Assembly: GCA_026826555.1 (NCBI GenBank)
Contig: JAKSZT010053883.1
Location: 25,670,429-25,734,428 of the forward strand
Direction: 5' to 3'
Source of the DNA: Tolypeutes matacus
Taxonomy: Eukaryota; Chordata; Mammalia; Cingulata; Chlamyphoridae
DNA length: 64,000 nt
The position numbers and the translations under genes are program-made. This document shows, piece by piece, positions 1 through 20,700 of the stretch (the stretch's first letter is position 1; the number at the start of each line of letters is the position of its first letter). The notes beneath the pieces were generated by a model. That model worked only from the letters and a program-made list of their open reading frames with translations, had not been told where the DNA came from and did not search any database.

Positions 1-47
<47 letters not shown>
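1..47. repeat. (ATAG)n microsatellite
   Basis: Nearly twelve uninterrupted copies of the tetranucleotide ATAG, followed by an A-rich stretch. The array is cut by the window edge, so its full length is unknown. It lies in a TXLNA intron. Confidence 0.95.
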
Positions 48-3564
<3,517 letters not shown>

Positions 3565-4296
3565 AGAGCCTGGTGCTTCGGGCCTGCTGGGAAGGGAGCA
3601 GGCAGTCCCACCAGGCTGGCCTGTGCCAGCCTCCCACCACCAAGCAGTCCAGGGCTCAGGCCAGGTGCTCTGGCCAGGCTGACATTTGACACTTTGCAAT
3701 TTTAGATTTGGTGGGTCCGTTTTACCTATGTATGGTATATGTGCAAGGCCTCGTACATTTCTATCTGTAAGTGTAAAATGGACTTGCATTGGGGGTGGGT
3801 TGTGCATAGATAAGGTCAGTGGCCCTTGTGTGAACTGAGCAGTCTTAAAAGAGGAGCTGTCATCTGTGGATTCTGTCACAGTGATTTGGCAGGACAAGTA
3901 GCTTGAGCGTTTCTCCTGCCTCCCAGCCCCTCAGGGCTCATGACAAGTGACATACTCAGGCCTTGACTGTGTTTCTGTTGTGAGCAGGGTTTGGACAGCT
4001 TGGGCTCTCCCAGCATGCCCTGGAGACTCCTTCACTTCTCTTGACCTGAAAAAGATATCCCCAGGCAGAGCCTTGGCAGGGCACCAGAGCTGGAGATTGA
4101 ACTGCTTTCCTACCCAGGATGAGGGACCAGAGATTGTTTCTGTGAGATGACATGCGTCCTGGTAGGGAGCCCCCCATGCACTGCTTGGCCTGCCCTCTGG
4201 GGGTGCCGGGATCAGGCCAGTGATGCTTCTCAGTAGCCTTATCATTCACAGGTGCCTCTCTAGCCTGCACAAATGATTGACAAGACATCACCCAAA

Positions 4297-4299
<3 letters not shown>

Positions 4300-4327
<28 letters not shown>
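4300..4327. repeat. Poly(T) run in TXLNA 3' UTR
   Basis: Twenty-eight consecutive T. No tRNA-like head follows it, so it is either a homopolymer or the tail of an insertion too decayed to recognise. Confidence 0.85.
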
Positions 4328-4657
4328 GGACTTGACAGTATTGGGGATCTGCTGACGAAGGAGGAGGGTGCTGTGACAGTGGTGTCTGGGTTCTGGCCTC
4401 CAGCATTCTACCACCCCCACCATCCCACCTGGCTCCCTTGCCAAGTTGGTGCTGAGTTTTCCTGTTTGGAATTGGAATCACTCCAGATTCTTTAGAGTGA
4501 GAGAAAGGAAAGGGTTTCTGGTGCTTTGCCCTAAGCTTGCCTATGGGTTTAAATCCTGGGTGGCCACCTCTGCTTCCCTTCATCTCTGACTCCACGCAGC
4601 AGTTGCTGGGCCCCAGGCCCAAATGTTCCTTTGGCTTTCTGGGTCCCTTTCCACTAC

Positions 4658-4754
4658 TTTTTTTCTTTTTTTTTTTTAGGTAACAGGGCCGGGAATTGAA
4701 CCCGGGACCTCGTATGTGGGAAGCCAGCGCTCAACCGAGCCACATTGGCTCCCC
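4658..4754 (-). mobile_element. tRNA-like SINE, short family, antisense in TXLNA 3' UTR
   Basis: A T-rich run is followed by GGGAATTGAACCCGGGACCTC and ends GAGCCACATTGGCTCCCC. Read on the minus strand this is a tRNA-like head with a B box, ending in poly(A). It abuts a second related element to its right. Confidence 0.8.
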
Positions 4755-4757
4755 TAA

Positions 4758-4881
4758 GTTTTTCCATTTGTTTGCTTGTTGGGTTTTTTTGTTTGTTTGT
4801 TTTTAGGAGGCACTGGGAACCAAACCCGGGACCTCCCATGTGGGAAGCAGGTGCTCAACCACTTGAGCCACATCCACTCCC
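4758..4881 (-). mobile_element. tRNA-like SINE, short family, antisense in TXLNA 3' UTR
   Basis: A TTTG-rich tail, then GGGAACCAAACCCGGGACCTC, ending TTGAGCCACATCCACTCCCC. It has the same layout as its left neighbour but differs in sequence, so the pair are two insertions and not a tandem duplication. Confidence 0.8.
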
Positions 4882-5512
4882 CATTTCCTACTTCTTGACC
4901 CCAGATGTACAATCCCTGCAATTGTTCCATTTCCTGGTACCTCTTTTTTGTCCAGGGACTGAGGTGTATCCTCCTTGGAATTCCACCCCTTCCTGTGTGG
5001 GAGCCCACAAGCCAGCCCCCAGCTGTTGTGTGACAGGTAGGGTTTCAGAAAAATACTCCCAGAAATGCACAAGCAGGCTGCAGGCATTTTTGTTAGTCTT
5101 CCCCAGTATATGCTACTCTATACTTTGAAAATTCCACTGTTGCAAACCTGCCAGTGTATTAGCCAGTCTTTTCATAGTTTTCTGGGACAGCAGAATGAGT
5201 CTGAGAAGGAAACAGCATTCTGCTGGCTTTGGGCTACAAAGCCCTGTCTCTAGCTGGGCCTCAGTGACAGTGTAGCTGAGGGAGCTGTGGACCAAAATGG
5301 ATAGGAAGGTTGAGTTTTTGCTTGTCTTTCCTTGAAGCTAGTTCATTGTCCTGCCGTTCCCTTCATCTTCCACAACTAGCCCACTCTCTTTCAGCCCTTA
5401 ACCCCTGAGGCGAATAGGTTTTTAAGGAATGACAAGTAGACCAGTGGTGGCTAATGTGTGGAGCACCACGTTCCCCCTCCACCCATGGCAGGGCTCACCA
5501 TTCTGTTTCAGT

Positions 5513-5589
5513 TAATCTCTGTGATGTCTTTTACTATCAAGAAAAATAGTAAATCTTTCTAATCTCTGTTATGTCTTTTACTATCAAGA
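5513..5589 (+). repeat. Imperfect 30-bp direct repeat, 47-bp period
   Basis: TAATCTCTGTGATGTCTTTT and its continuation at 5513-5542 recur at 5560-5589 with one mismatch (GTGATG against GTTATG). This looks like a local duplication inside the TXLNA 3' UTR. Confidence 0.85.
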
Positions 5590-6830
5590 TTCGCCCCCGG
5601 CAGTGGGATGAGTATGGAGACCTTTTTTGCCATCGCTGGCTGAGATCCTGCTCTCCTGTGGAGAAGTGTTTCCCAGGATCTTTTCTCCTCTTTGAAATCC
5701 CTGTTTGGGATGGTCCCCAAACCTGCCTTTTCCTACTTCAGTCAGAACTTCTCCCACCCCTAGCCCTTTGCCTAGGCTGAGGCGCAAGAGCTGCTGACGC
5801 TACACGGGGTTAGCTGGGCTGAGGAGGCAGAGGCCTACGCCTGCCCCCCTTGAAGAGAGTGGAAAGACCTGCAGTGACTTATGAAATTGCCTGCCTCACT
5901 TCAGCTACCTCGTTAAAGCCCACGGGGGTTTGGGTCTATTGGAGCCCAGTGTGGTGGTGTGGGAGGCCACCTGTGGGCAGGGCAGGCCCTCTGCTCCAGC
6001 TCCAGCCATTTCTAGGTGTCCAGGCCAGGCTGCAGGTGGGGAGTAGGGATCCCTTTCTTTCTCATTCCCCTCCTTGACCAAATCTCACCAATCACTACAG
6101 CTCCTCTGCTTGCTCTGCTTTCCAAAGTTTGCTCAGGTGCCTGGGTGCTGCCCAAACAGGCAAGGGGCCTGGGCCGGATGCAGGAGAGGTGGCCAGTCCA
6201 TGAACGAAGGCCAGTGCCTTCCTCGCCCGGGCAGGTCCCGTGCACGTGACCTTAGCTTTAGGACCAAGAGCTGTTCTACTTGGTTTCTTAGATTGCTAGC
6301 TTTTTCTCCAGGGGACCACAGCAGATGAGGCTCACGGCCCAGAGCTCCTGGCTCTGCTAACGGTAGCTTGTGTTCAGGACCTCGTCCAGCTGAGAGCGGC
6401 ACATACACAGGGTTCTGAGAGAGTCAGCAGCACTTTTTTATTTGTTGTTTCCCATGAGGTTTTTGGACCAGGGGCTGGGCTCAGGCACTTTCTGTGAGAG
6501 AATTTTATTTCTGTAAAGATGGTTCTTCCTCCCGCATTGTGAGCCTGCCAAGGGCTGCCCTCATGTTCACTGGGGGAAGGCTGATACCTGCTGAGCTGAT
6601 TCTCCAGCCCTCCCATCTTCACAGCATGGAGGTGGTCACCCCAGGGGCAGCCGGGCATGGCCTCCTCCCCTAGCCACACCGAGGGGGCTGACTGCCTTCA
6701 GTCCCTGGCACTCTGCTTCTCTGATGGTCTGACCTGGCTGCCCAGATTCGTTTGAAGCTGTGCTGACAGCTTTTCTTTTGGTATTCACAACAGCCAGGGG
6801 GTTGATTTTGATGTATTTTAAACCATATTA

Positions 6831-6836
6831 AATAAA
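6831..6836 (+). terminator. TXLNA: Poly(A) signal of TXLNA
   Basis: Canonical AATAAA followed by a T/GT-rich stretch (GTCTGTTGCCTTACTTGTTTCTGTCTG), the usual downstream element. It is the only strong signal between the TXLNA stop and the next gene on this strand. Confidence 0.75.
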
Positions 6837-7278
6837 AGAGTCTGTTGCCTTACTTGTTTCTGTCTGAACTGTGTGTCCATTTAGTGCTTCCGGATCCATC
6901 CAGTCCCTTGCATACTCATATGCTCAGCCTTGTAGGCACATGCCATCGCTGACTTGCCAGGATCTGCTGCAAAGTTGCCATGTCTATGCCTTGGTATCCT
7001 GCATCTTCCAGAGTACCCTCCTACTCTCAGCTGTCACGTGGCTCAGGAACCCATAGCAGATTCACTTCGAAGTTCCAGAGCAGAGGCCTTGGCAAAGTAA
7101 GCATAAATAATAAATAATAGATCAGAGATTATTTCTTTCACTGAATCAAAAATTGTCCCCATCCTCTTGAGGGCTCATAGGCCAGTGAGGGAAACAGGTA
7201 CTTAGAATATAGAAAGGTCCATGGTGATGTGGAAGCACAGGCAAGCCCCTTCCTGCCCCAGCAGGTGGGGAGATGTGG

Positions 7279-7887
7279 TGTAGCAGTTTGGCAGTTTGAT
7301 GTAGTTATAAATTCCAAAATAGATACTGGATCATGCTTGTAAACTGGTCTGCTAATCTGGGCGTGATTAAGTTATGATTAGGGCATTGACTGGGCCATGT
7401 CAGTAAGGTGTTGAGCCCCACCCCTTGGTAGGTGGGGAATCAAATATAAAAGGCAAGGCAAAGAACAGAGTTGTAGTTCTGATGGTGGAGCCTTGAGCTG
7501 GAGCCCCGGGAAGTAAGAGCTTGGTGAGGAAGGAGAAAAGGCCCCAGGAAAAGACATGAGCCGTTGGCCTGAGAGTCTACAGCTGGCCTTGTGGAGCGAG
7601 GCAGAGCCTAGAGAGCCTCATAGTCTACAGCTGACCTTGTGGAGGAAACAGAGGAGCTGAGCCCGGAGAGAAATGGAGCCCTGGGAAGTGAGGAACCCAC
7701 GAAGCCTGAACCCTGGCAAATGTCGGCAGCTGTCTTGCTCTAATACATGGCAATGGAATTTGGTGAAGGAAGAAATTTACAGTTTATGGCCTGATAACTG
7801 TGGACTTCTACCCCAAATAAATAGCCTTTATAAAGACCCACCGATTTCTGGCATTTTGCATCAGCACTCCTTTGGCTGACTAATACA
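7279..7887 (+). mobile_element. Probable solo LTR (about 609 bp)
   Basis: Begins TGTAGCAG and ends CTAATACA, the TG...CA ends of a retroviral LTR. The flanking 5-mers TGTGG and GGTGG are a near-match target duplication. Inside, in order, are a TATA-like ATATAAAAGG (about 7444) and an AATAAA (7816-7821), the expected U3/R layout. A 51-bp internal duplication (GTCTACAGCTG at about 7572 and 7623) is present. No gag or pol remnant was seen. I have no family name for it. Confidence 0.55.
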
Positions 7888-9122
7888 GGTGGGTACCAGA
7901 AAGGGCCTTCTGTCCCAAAGAGTAACTAGAAGTGGCTCACCTGCAAATGCAGATTCACAGGAGGGGACGAGGCTGGGGCCTGTGAACCAGGTTAAAGGAA
8001 TCTGGGCTGGATCCATAGGGCAGGGGTTCACTGAAGATGTTTAAACAGGAAATCGGCAAGATCCCTGAGGAAAGTGGATGTAGGGCAGGGAGATCCAAGA
8101 GCCGGGCATAGGCCAGTTGGGGCCTAGAATAAGATGGGCAGACACTCATCACTGCTGTGTGAGGCAGTACACCATGGGCAGCATCCTGTCACTGGCCCAC
8201 CCAAGGGAATGTGCAAGGACCTCCACCTTCCCTTTGATTTTGTGCATTTCTTGGCAAAACCACATTTTCCATGCAGTTTTTCAGAACTGGCTGCTTTCTC
8301 ACAACCTCCAAGTCCGAGGCTCCTATGTGGGGGACAGCCTACTTACTGTATGGGAACACCCAGCACCCTGTTCTGTCTATATGGCCTTGGTTGGTCTGCA
8401 CAAAGGGTGGTACATGAATGTCCAACAAATGGCAGAGGCGCCCAAATGGCCCTCCCACCAGGCCTCCCCAGGTAGTGGTGCCCCCACACTGGCTGACAAA
8501 GTCCCAGCAGAGCTGCTACCCTTCTAGCCAGGGTCCTGAGGAATGATCGATGTTTTTCTGTTTTCTGTGCTGACCACATAGGTTCCTGTAAAAGATCCTG
8601 TGGAGGGGGAGGGAGGGGAGCAGATACCAAGTCCTAGAGCTCCCAAGCAAAGCAGTCCTGAGAATAACTGCAGGCTTCCAGTTCCCAGGGGAGCAGCTGA
8701 GGGTGGGAACTCCAGGGGTGCTCCTGGATCCTCTGCCACTTTAGAGGAGCCCAGGCTTGGGAGGGGCACTTGTCCTGGCTGTCCCAGCAGCTCTTGTCCT
8801 CCCTGACTGTGCATCCCCTCCCTCCAAACCCTTGGTTATTGAAGAAGTCCTGAATTAATACCTGCCCTTCCGGAGTGGCCTGGGTGCTAGAAGTACTTGT
8901 GAATGAGCCTGTGCAGGTGTCTGCAGCAGCAGTGCCCCAACTCAGCCAAAGGCCCCGCCCCAGGAAGTGCCCAACGGGAGGGGAAGGTGGCCAGGTGGCT
9001 GTGGCCTTGGCCCTGGGGCAGTTATTTGAGATTGCTGGGTAGCCTGCCTGAGGATGAGCCACTCTCCTGTTGCATCAGATGCTGCTCTGAGGCCTGAGCC
9101 AGGAGCCTCTGCCAGTCCTTTA

Positions 9123-9305
9123 TTTTATTTTATTTTAAGATTTTATTTATTTATTCATTTATAACCCCCCTTGCTGCTTGTGCTCGCTGGGTCAGCTAAC
9201 CACGCCGTGCGGGCGGGCTTGCCTTCACCAGGAGGCCCCAGGAACCGAACCCAGGGCCTCCCATATGGTAAACGGGAGCCCTACTGATTGAGCCACAGCC
9301 GCTTC
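9123..9305 (-). mobile_element. DAS-like tRNA-derived SINE
   Basis: Minus-strand copy: T-rich tail, CTTGCTGCTTGTGCTCGCTG body, then the tRNA-like head ending GAGCCACAGCCGCTTCCC. The 17-bp duplicate CCTCTGCCAGTCCTTTA flanks it at 9106-9122 and 9306-9322, proving target-primed insertion. Confidence 0.93.
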
Positions 9306-9939
9306 CCTCTGCCAGTCCTTTAAATAGCTGCCCCATCCCACAGCAACGCTCAGCTCCTGGCGGCTGGAGTCGGGCGCCAGGGAAATCACAGGGTCTTCCT
9401 GGTGCTGCCACTGGTGCCTTCTGGGCCTGGGGAGCAGGGAAGAGTAAAATGACCAGGTCCTGTCACTTCCCCAGTGGCAGAACACAGCCCCCAGTGCTTA
9501 CCAGGAGTGGTAATGAGCTCAAGGGACTGCCTCCTGTGGGCGGCAGCCAGTGCCTTGGAGAAGCAAGCGAAAAACAAGACAGGACCAGGGTGAGGTCCGC
9601 AACAGCTTTCACTCACCTTCCCCATTCAGCAAGTTCCTTGATCCCTCTGGCTTTCAGAGCAGCAGCTGAGGGTGGGAACCTTTCAGTCAAATGGGGATGA
9701 GAATGCGGTCCTCCAAAGACTGGCTATTGTTGACTGCTGTATTGTTATACAAAAAGGGCTTAATAGGGGATCTAAAACGCAAAAGATGGTATTTTCTCTT
9801 ACAATTTCATCCTTCAGCTACTTCTTCGTGCTCATCTTCTCTCTCCCCACCCCCCCCCTCTCCCTCTTTCCCTCCTGGTTCTGACAAAGCTACCACCATT
9901 TTGTAAGGGACTGTAGCTTCTGTCTAAAACTGACGGGAA

Positions 9940-10300
9940 TGCTGCCATCACACAGCCAATAGAGGCACTTTAGTCAGGCGGGAGGACAGCTTAATAAATG
10001 TGGGGATGCTCCTCCCATCTAACGCCATCCCCGGCGCTAAAGAAGGTCACTTTCCCTTTAAATGCAAATGACCTCCTGCCAGTTTAGCTTCCATCGGTTC
10101 CTGTTCCCTGGGAGGAGAGAGCTGAGGGCGGGAGGAAACTGCAGGGAAGCATCACTCCAGACCCCCGGCCTCCAGGTCAGTTGCCCCCGGCGGGGGGGGG
10201 GGGGGGTTGGAGTGACGCAGGTCTGATGCTCCACTTTGGATCCAGGCTCCCGAGCAGAGCGATCCATTTGGCACAGGGATTCGGAGTGTGAGCGTGGGAA
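9940..10300. promoter_or_regulatory. Candidate regulatory region upstream of CCDC28B
   Basis: Not a recognised repeat and richer in G+C than its left flank. It carries CAGCCAAT (CCAAT-box-like, about 9952), an octamer ATGCAAAT at 10062-10069 and a G15 run at 10192-10206. No TATA box is obvious. Whether it is a promoter or an enhancer cannot be told from sequence alone. Confidence 0.3.
10192..10206 (+). repeat. G15 homopolymer
   Basis: Fifteen consecutive G inside GC-rich, otherwise non-repetitive sequence. It could support G-quadruplex folding. Its length is prone to sequencing error. Confidence 0.8.
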
Positions 10301-11432
10301 ATAAGATCCTGGGTCGCCCCCAGACGCTCCTGGGGAGATGGGGCGCCTGCTCTAGTGCTTCTGCCAAGTCCCTAATTGGGTCGAGCTGCTGCAGGGAGGG
10401 GCACACGATGCAGCTCCCTTCCCCTACCTGCCACCAAACCCATTCAGTGCCAGCCAGCTATGTGCCAGTTGACATGCTCATGCCCCCACTATCACTACCA
10501 CCATCCCAGAGTGCAGGCTCAGGATAGGCGGCGGCCGCCTGGTGTGAACAGCTCGGGAAAACCCTGTGGTGGGCCCCCAGAGGGGAAGATCCGAGCAGAT
10601 CTGAGCCTTCGGGGCGGTGCCAGCCCCAGGCACAGCCACTGCTGGAAGCCGAGGCAGCCAGCTGCCGGAGCGGAAGCACCCGCCCCGCTCTGGCCGCAGC
10701 TGAGGCTGAAGGTCTGTGAGCCGAGCTGGGATTTTCCGACTGGGAAGGGTGAAGCTGCTGGAAGCATGTCCGAAGGAACTTCTGGGAGTCGCCTGTTGTT
10801 TGTGTTGGGGTGGGGTGGTGGAGGAGGGATGGAGTGTTTACGTGAGGGGACCCACAATGAGCCCTGCCCTGTGTGCCCGGGCTTTCCTGGCTGTTACCCA
10901 ACCCCAGGTGGCCACTGCTCAACTGGGGGCCTCCCAGGCACCCCCACCCACACCCTTGATCATTTCCCATGCTGACCGGGTTTGCCCGCATCTGCTTAGG
11001 GGAAAGAGGGATTTGAGGTAGAGAATGGAACTGGGTAAGATGCCTCTAATCCTAGGCTGTGCTCCGCCAGCTGACATCCACCCTGCCTCCCCCGACGTTT
11101 CCTTCGCTAGCCCCGCCTCCTCAGCGATTGGGACCGGAAGCCCCAGCAGCAGCAGGATAATAGTGCCTGGTCCAGGCCCTGCAGGCAGAGCCTAGATTTT
11201 CAGGCCAAGGTTGGAGAGCAGAAGGGGACCTGGAGTGGGCTGGGGGAGGCTCTCAAATGTGCATCCACAACCTCAGAAGCAAGGGGGCAGGGGGAGCAAG
11301 ACCGACCCTGAGAGTTGTGAAGGGCTGTCAAGGGCCCTTCCTTTACAGCTCTCAGGGGCTGCTGGGTGAAGAGCTGAGTGTCTCAATGGGACTGCCTCCC
11401 TCTCCCAGGGCCTGAGGCCCAGCCAGCACCCA

Positions 11433-14242
<2,810 letters not shown>

Positions 14243-14359
14243 ATGTCCCATCCGGGCCGACTGCCCCCTCTCACTCTCTTCAAACTGTGACTTTTTACGG
14301 ACTCCGGCGGGTATTCCGCGGCCCCCCAGGTGCTATGGGGGAGGGGGGCACTGCATGGA

Positions 14360-14365
14360 ATTAAA
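14360..14365 (+). terminator. CCDC28B: Possible poly(A) signal of CCDC28B
   Basis: ATTAAA 118 nt after the stop codon is the nearest recognised variant signal before IQCC. No AATAAA occurs between the two genes. Confidence 0.4.
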
Positions 14366-14681
14366 CCCGAAGGAAAGGAGCTCCATGTCGTCCCTCCTCT
14401 CGTTGCGCCTTTACCGGCGGATGCGCCGATGGCCCTGGCCTCCGTGGGGCCCCCGCTCCGCAACACACTTCCGCTTCCGGAAGTCCCGCCCAGGTGGGCT
14501 GGGATCCCCGCTGCGGCTCTAGGGGACCGACGTGCCGCGCGGCCACGACGCGGGTGAGCGGGTAGGGAGGAGTCCCCAGCCGGGAGCAGAAAGTCGCCGT
14601 GGAGACGGCGGGGCGGGGCGGCGCGGGCTAATGACGCACTGCGCAGGCGCCCGGCAGGCCGGCAGGGCCGCTGGCACCAGG

Positions 14682-17074
<2,393 letters not shown>

Positions 17075-17324
17075 ATCCTAGGGGAGGACCAAGTTCCAAG
17101 AGGGATATTATGAAGGGGCAGTGAATGAGTCAGGACCTCATCCTGCATACCAGCTCTACCTCCTTCTCGTCCTGGCCACTGTGGTTAGTGCGGCCAAGAG
17201 AAGCTGGAGCAAAGGGCTGGCCCAGTGTGGGAAGAGGAGACCCTTTCACCCTCTGCCTGTGGTTTGATTCAAATTTCAAGACAGGGAGTTACCTGGGGGA
17301 AGTAAAGTGTGGGGCCTGATAGAG

Positions 17325-17330
17325 AATAAA
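17325..17330 (+). terminator. IQCC: Poly(A) signal of IQCC
   Basis: Canonical AATAAA 461 nt after the IQCC stop, before DCDC2B. Confidence 0.8.
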
Positions 17331-17726
17331 GATTTTTCTTGGACTCTGAGGCTGGCTGTTTTCATCTTCTGCTGTGGCCCAAGAGCAGACATAGCCGTCC
17401 TTGGGGAAGGACCCCCAAAGCTGATCCACTTCTGAGCTTGTCCTTGGGAGTAGCAGGGAGGCTCTAGAGATGCCCCTTCTCCTCAGGTACTGGAACATCT
17501 GGGTGTAAGCCTGATCTCTCTCTCTCTTTCACTGTATGACTGTGGGCTTCTCTCTGAGCTTCAGGGTTTCTTCTCTACACGGTGATCACACCTGGCCGCC
17601 TCTTGTGAGGCCCTGTCAGAGGCAGGTCAGATGAAACCTTGAATGCACATATATGCTCCTGCAGAGGCTCTCTCTGCCTTCCTGGGCAAGAGGGTAGGAC
17701 TTGGCACTGTTTGCAGCCCTGCCTTT

Positions 17727-17739
17727 GTTCCCTGGCAAC
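17727..17739 (+). promoter_or_regulatory. DCDC2B: RFX X-box-like motif upstream of DCDC2B
   Basis: GTTCCCTGGCAAC sits 29 bp before the DCDC2B start codon. It has a perfect GGCAAC half-site and a near GTTNCC half, with a one-base spacer. X-boxes of this kind are bound by RFX factors at ciliary genes, which fits a doublecortin-family gene. The left half deviates from consensus. Confidence 0.5.
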
Positions 17740-17768
17740 AGCTCCGCGTCTCTGGCTGAGGACACACT

Positions 17769-20700
17769 ATGGCAGGTAGCAGCTCAGTGGCAAAGAGGGT
17801 AGTGGTATACAGGAATGGGGACCCCTTCTACCCAGGCCGCCAACTGGTGGTGACTCAGCGCCGCTTCCCCACCCTGGAGGCCTTCCTCTGTGAGGTGACA
17901 ATGGCCGTGCAGGCCCCACTGGCTGTGCGTGCCCTTTATACACCCTGTCATGGCCACCCTGTCACCAGCCTGGCAGACCTGCAGAATGGAGGATGGTACG
18001 TGGCTGCTGGCTTGGAACAATTCCGCAAGCTCCAGTAAGTGGGGTGGGGCTGGTCAGGCACATGGCCTAGGGAGGGAAGTAACCACAATAGCATTTATCC
18101 AGCACTGACTATGTACGTACCGGATACTTTATACATTTTTCTCATTTAATACCACCCCATGAAGGGAGTAGTTTTAGCCTCATCAGAAGGGGAAGAACCA
18201 TGAAGTGAAGTTAGAAGAGAAAGACAGTGCAGTTAAGTAACTTGCCTGGGAAGCGGCTGTGGCTCAATCAGTGGGGCTCCCGTTTACCATATGGGAGGCC
18301 CCGGGTTCGGTTCCCAGGGCCTCCTGGTGAAGGCAAGCCCGCCCGCGCGGTGTGGTTAGCTGACCCAGCGAGCACAAGCAGCAAGGGGGGGATAAATGAA
18401 TAAATAAATAAAATCTTTAAAAAAAAAAAAAAAAAGTAACCTGCCTAAGATTACACAAGTAAATAATTGAGCCTTAGTTCAAACTGAAGTCTGGTACTGA
18501 TGCTTATGCCTGGACCAGCTTGTGGGAAGGACCATTCTCCTGCCCCTTTTCCTAAAAGCTCTTGATGGGATCCCCTACCACCACCACCACCAGACCCTCT
18601 AAATCCACCTGTCATCTCCTCCCTGCTGTGCGAGGCAGATCACGGTGGGGTGGGGCTGTGACTTTTAAGGTGGGAGAATGTGACAGTCTGAGCTTCCAAC
18701 TCTGACCTGGCTTCCAGGCCCTCCCCTTCACTCAGCTGAGATTGCTTACTATAATGCCAAGTAGCAAAGGGCTGGGAGCGACTGAGAATCTGGGTTCTGT
18801 AACTTATTTCTTGTGTGACCTTGAGTGAGTCACTTAACTTTCCTGTGTCTCATTCAAAATGAAGATAAAACCACCTACTTCAAAAAAAAAAAAAAAGAAA
18901 TAAAGAAAAAATGTAAAATAAAAAATAAAAATAAATAAATAAAAACAAAATTTAAAAAAATGTAACAAAAAAAAACCACCTACTTCATGAATGAGAAAAT
19001 TCCTGGGATTTACAGAAAGTTTAATGAAGTAGTTTCTCTTAACCCATTGATCTTTTGGTTTGACTCTGAGACCGCAGTCTGGATTCCCAGACTGACTGAG
19101 GGCCCTAAGGAAGGAAGGTTCAAGTGGACTGAGATGACAGAGGCTACTCCAGTGGGGAGGAAAGGCTGTTGGCTTGTGTTCCAGCCCCATACTTCAGCAG
19201 CCGCTGGGCTATTGAGGCTCCAGGTGCCCCAAGATGACATGTGACCTATTTGTTCTTTCAGCTATTTACCTCCCGGAGGGAAGGATCCAGGTAGGAAGAG
19301 CAGCAGACTACCAGTGAGTCCCGGACAAGGCTGTCCCCCAGCCCGTCTTCCCACCCCTCCTGGGATTGCCACCCATTGGTCTGGGTAGCCAGGGGCCCTG
19401 AGAACAGCAGGATCTGATCAGTTCCATGGTGGGCACTCCTACTCTGGAGTCAGATGTCATCTTTCCCGGGGTACAGAATTCCTTTGCTCCTTTCCCAGCC
19501 TTTTACTTTATCTCCAGGCTGTGGTCCCCAAAAGAAACAGCTGTCCAACATGAAGGTGACTTAGGGGAAGCAGAAGCACCCTTTGGTGAAAGGTGTGACC
19601 AGTCTTCATCCCTCCTTACCAGCCCCCATCCTGGTCTGGTACCTTGCCTTCACCCCACCCACCATGGACTGATCAACCTAAACAGAGAACTTAACTTGAC
19701 CTTGGGGACTGACTTGGCTTTCAGGGTCCTCCGGTGACTCGCCACCTGTGTGATGGGGCCCTTGGAAGGTGGCTGCCTGCAGGTGCCCCCTGCTATATCC
19801 AGTGAGTTCTGGTGTCAGGGAGCAGGGGTTATTTGTTTCAGGGACACCAAGAAAATGGGGGTGGGTTTGTTCCAGGAACCTCTGGTCACTGGTGGGAATG
19901 TAAAAGTCCAAAATGCTTGATGGGTGAAAATGACCCAATGCAAGAGTTCTTGGACCACGTGCCACCTTTCTTCCTCTCACACACTGGGAGTCCTGGGGCC
20001 TGGATGGGGACCCTACCTGTTTACCAGGACACTCGTTGTCTCAGTGTGTTCAGGAATGGGGATCTGCTAAGCCCTCCATTTGGCCTGAAGCTATCCCCAG
20101 CTGCCAGCCAGGACTGGGAAACAGTGTTGAAGCTCCTGAGCGAAAAGGCCAAGTTGCCGAGCGGGGCTGTATGCAAGTGAGTACAAGGAAGGGAGGCCCA
20201 AAATCCCCAAAGGGGAGCCTTCTCACTGGTTTGGGCTGTCCCTGAGGATGAAAAGGCAAAAGGAAGCATGTTCCCCCAAATGGGACTTCCTCCTATACCA
20301 GGGCAAAGTCCCTCTGGCCCAGCCCTCGAAACCAGGGCCAAGCCTCAGTGACTGTCCTGGGTGCGCAGGGGGCCAGCAGAGGGTACCCCTAGGAATAGCT
20401 GTACTCACGCCCTCAGTCTGCCAAATATGATGAGGCATCTTGTCCACTGGCCCTTGTCCCACTCACCTCGCTCTCCCTCCTAGACTCTGCACCCTGGAGG
20501 GGTCCCCACTGTCAGCAAGGGAGGCTCTGGTGAGTGGCTGTTACTATGTGGCTGTTGGAGAGGATGAGTTCAAGCCCCTGCCCTATCTGGAGCTGCTGGT
20601 GCCCAGTCCCTCACTGCCCAGGGGCTGCTGGTATGTCTACATGAGGTGGAGGGCAGTTGGAGCTGAGGAAGTCAGCCTCTGGTCTGTGTCGCCTCAGAGT

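Larger units (their letters stand above)
3565..6855 (+). other. TXLNA: TXLNA 3' UTR
   Basis: About 3.3 kb from the TXLNA stop to just past an AATAAA at 6831-6836, with no other gene visible between. A long 3' UTR fits my recollection of the human transcript. It contains a 28-nt T run, two adjacent antisense SINEs and a short internal duplication, listed separately. Confidence 0.7.
6860..11408. other. TXLNA-CCDC28B intergenic region
   Basis: About 4.5 kb with no recognisable coding exon. It holds a probable solo LTR (7279-7887), a DAS-like SINE (9123-9305), GC-rich sequence from about 10.0 kb and a G15 run. The 5' UTR exon of CCDC28B should lie in its distal part. AACTGG followed by GTAAGA at 11029-11040 is one possible donor; no first exon can be fixed from sequence alone. 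Confidence 0.6.

Noticed and set aside
10376..10991. Open frames of 177-199 codons on both strands before CCDC28B
   Set aside because: Both strands are open at once in GC-rich DNA, with no homology recognised and no splice context. More likely regulatory or 5' UTR sequence.
18248..18330. tRNA gene call at SINE heads (here and at all similar copies)
   Set aside because: A- and B-box text is present, but the sequences are followed by SINE bodies and A-tails with target duplications. These are retroposed pseudo-tRNAs.
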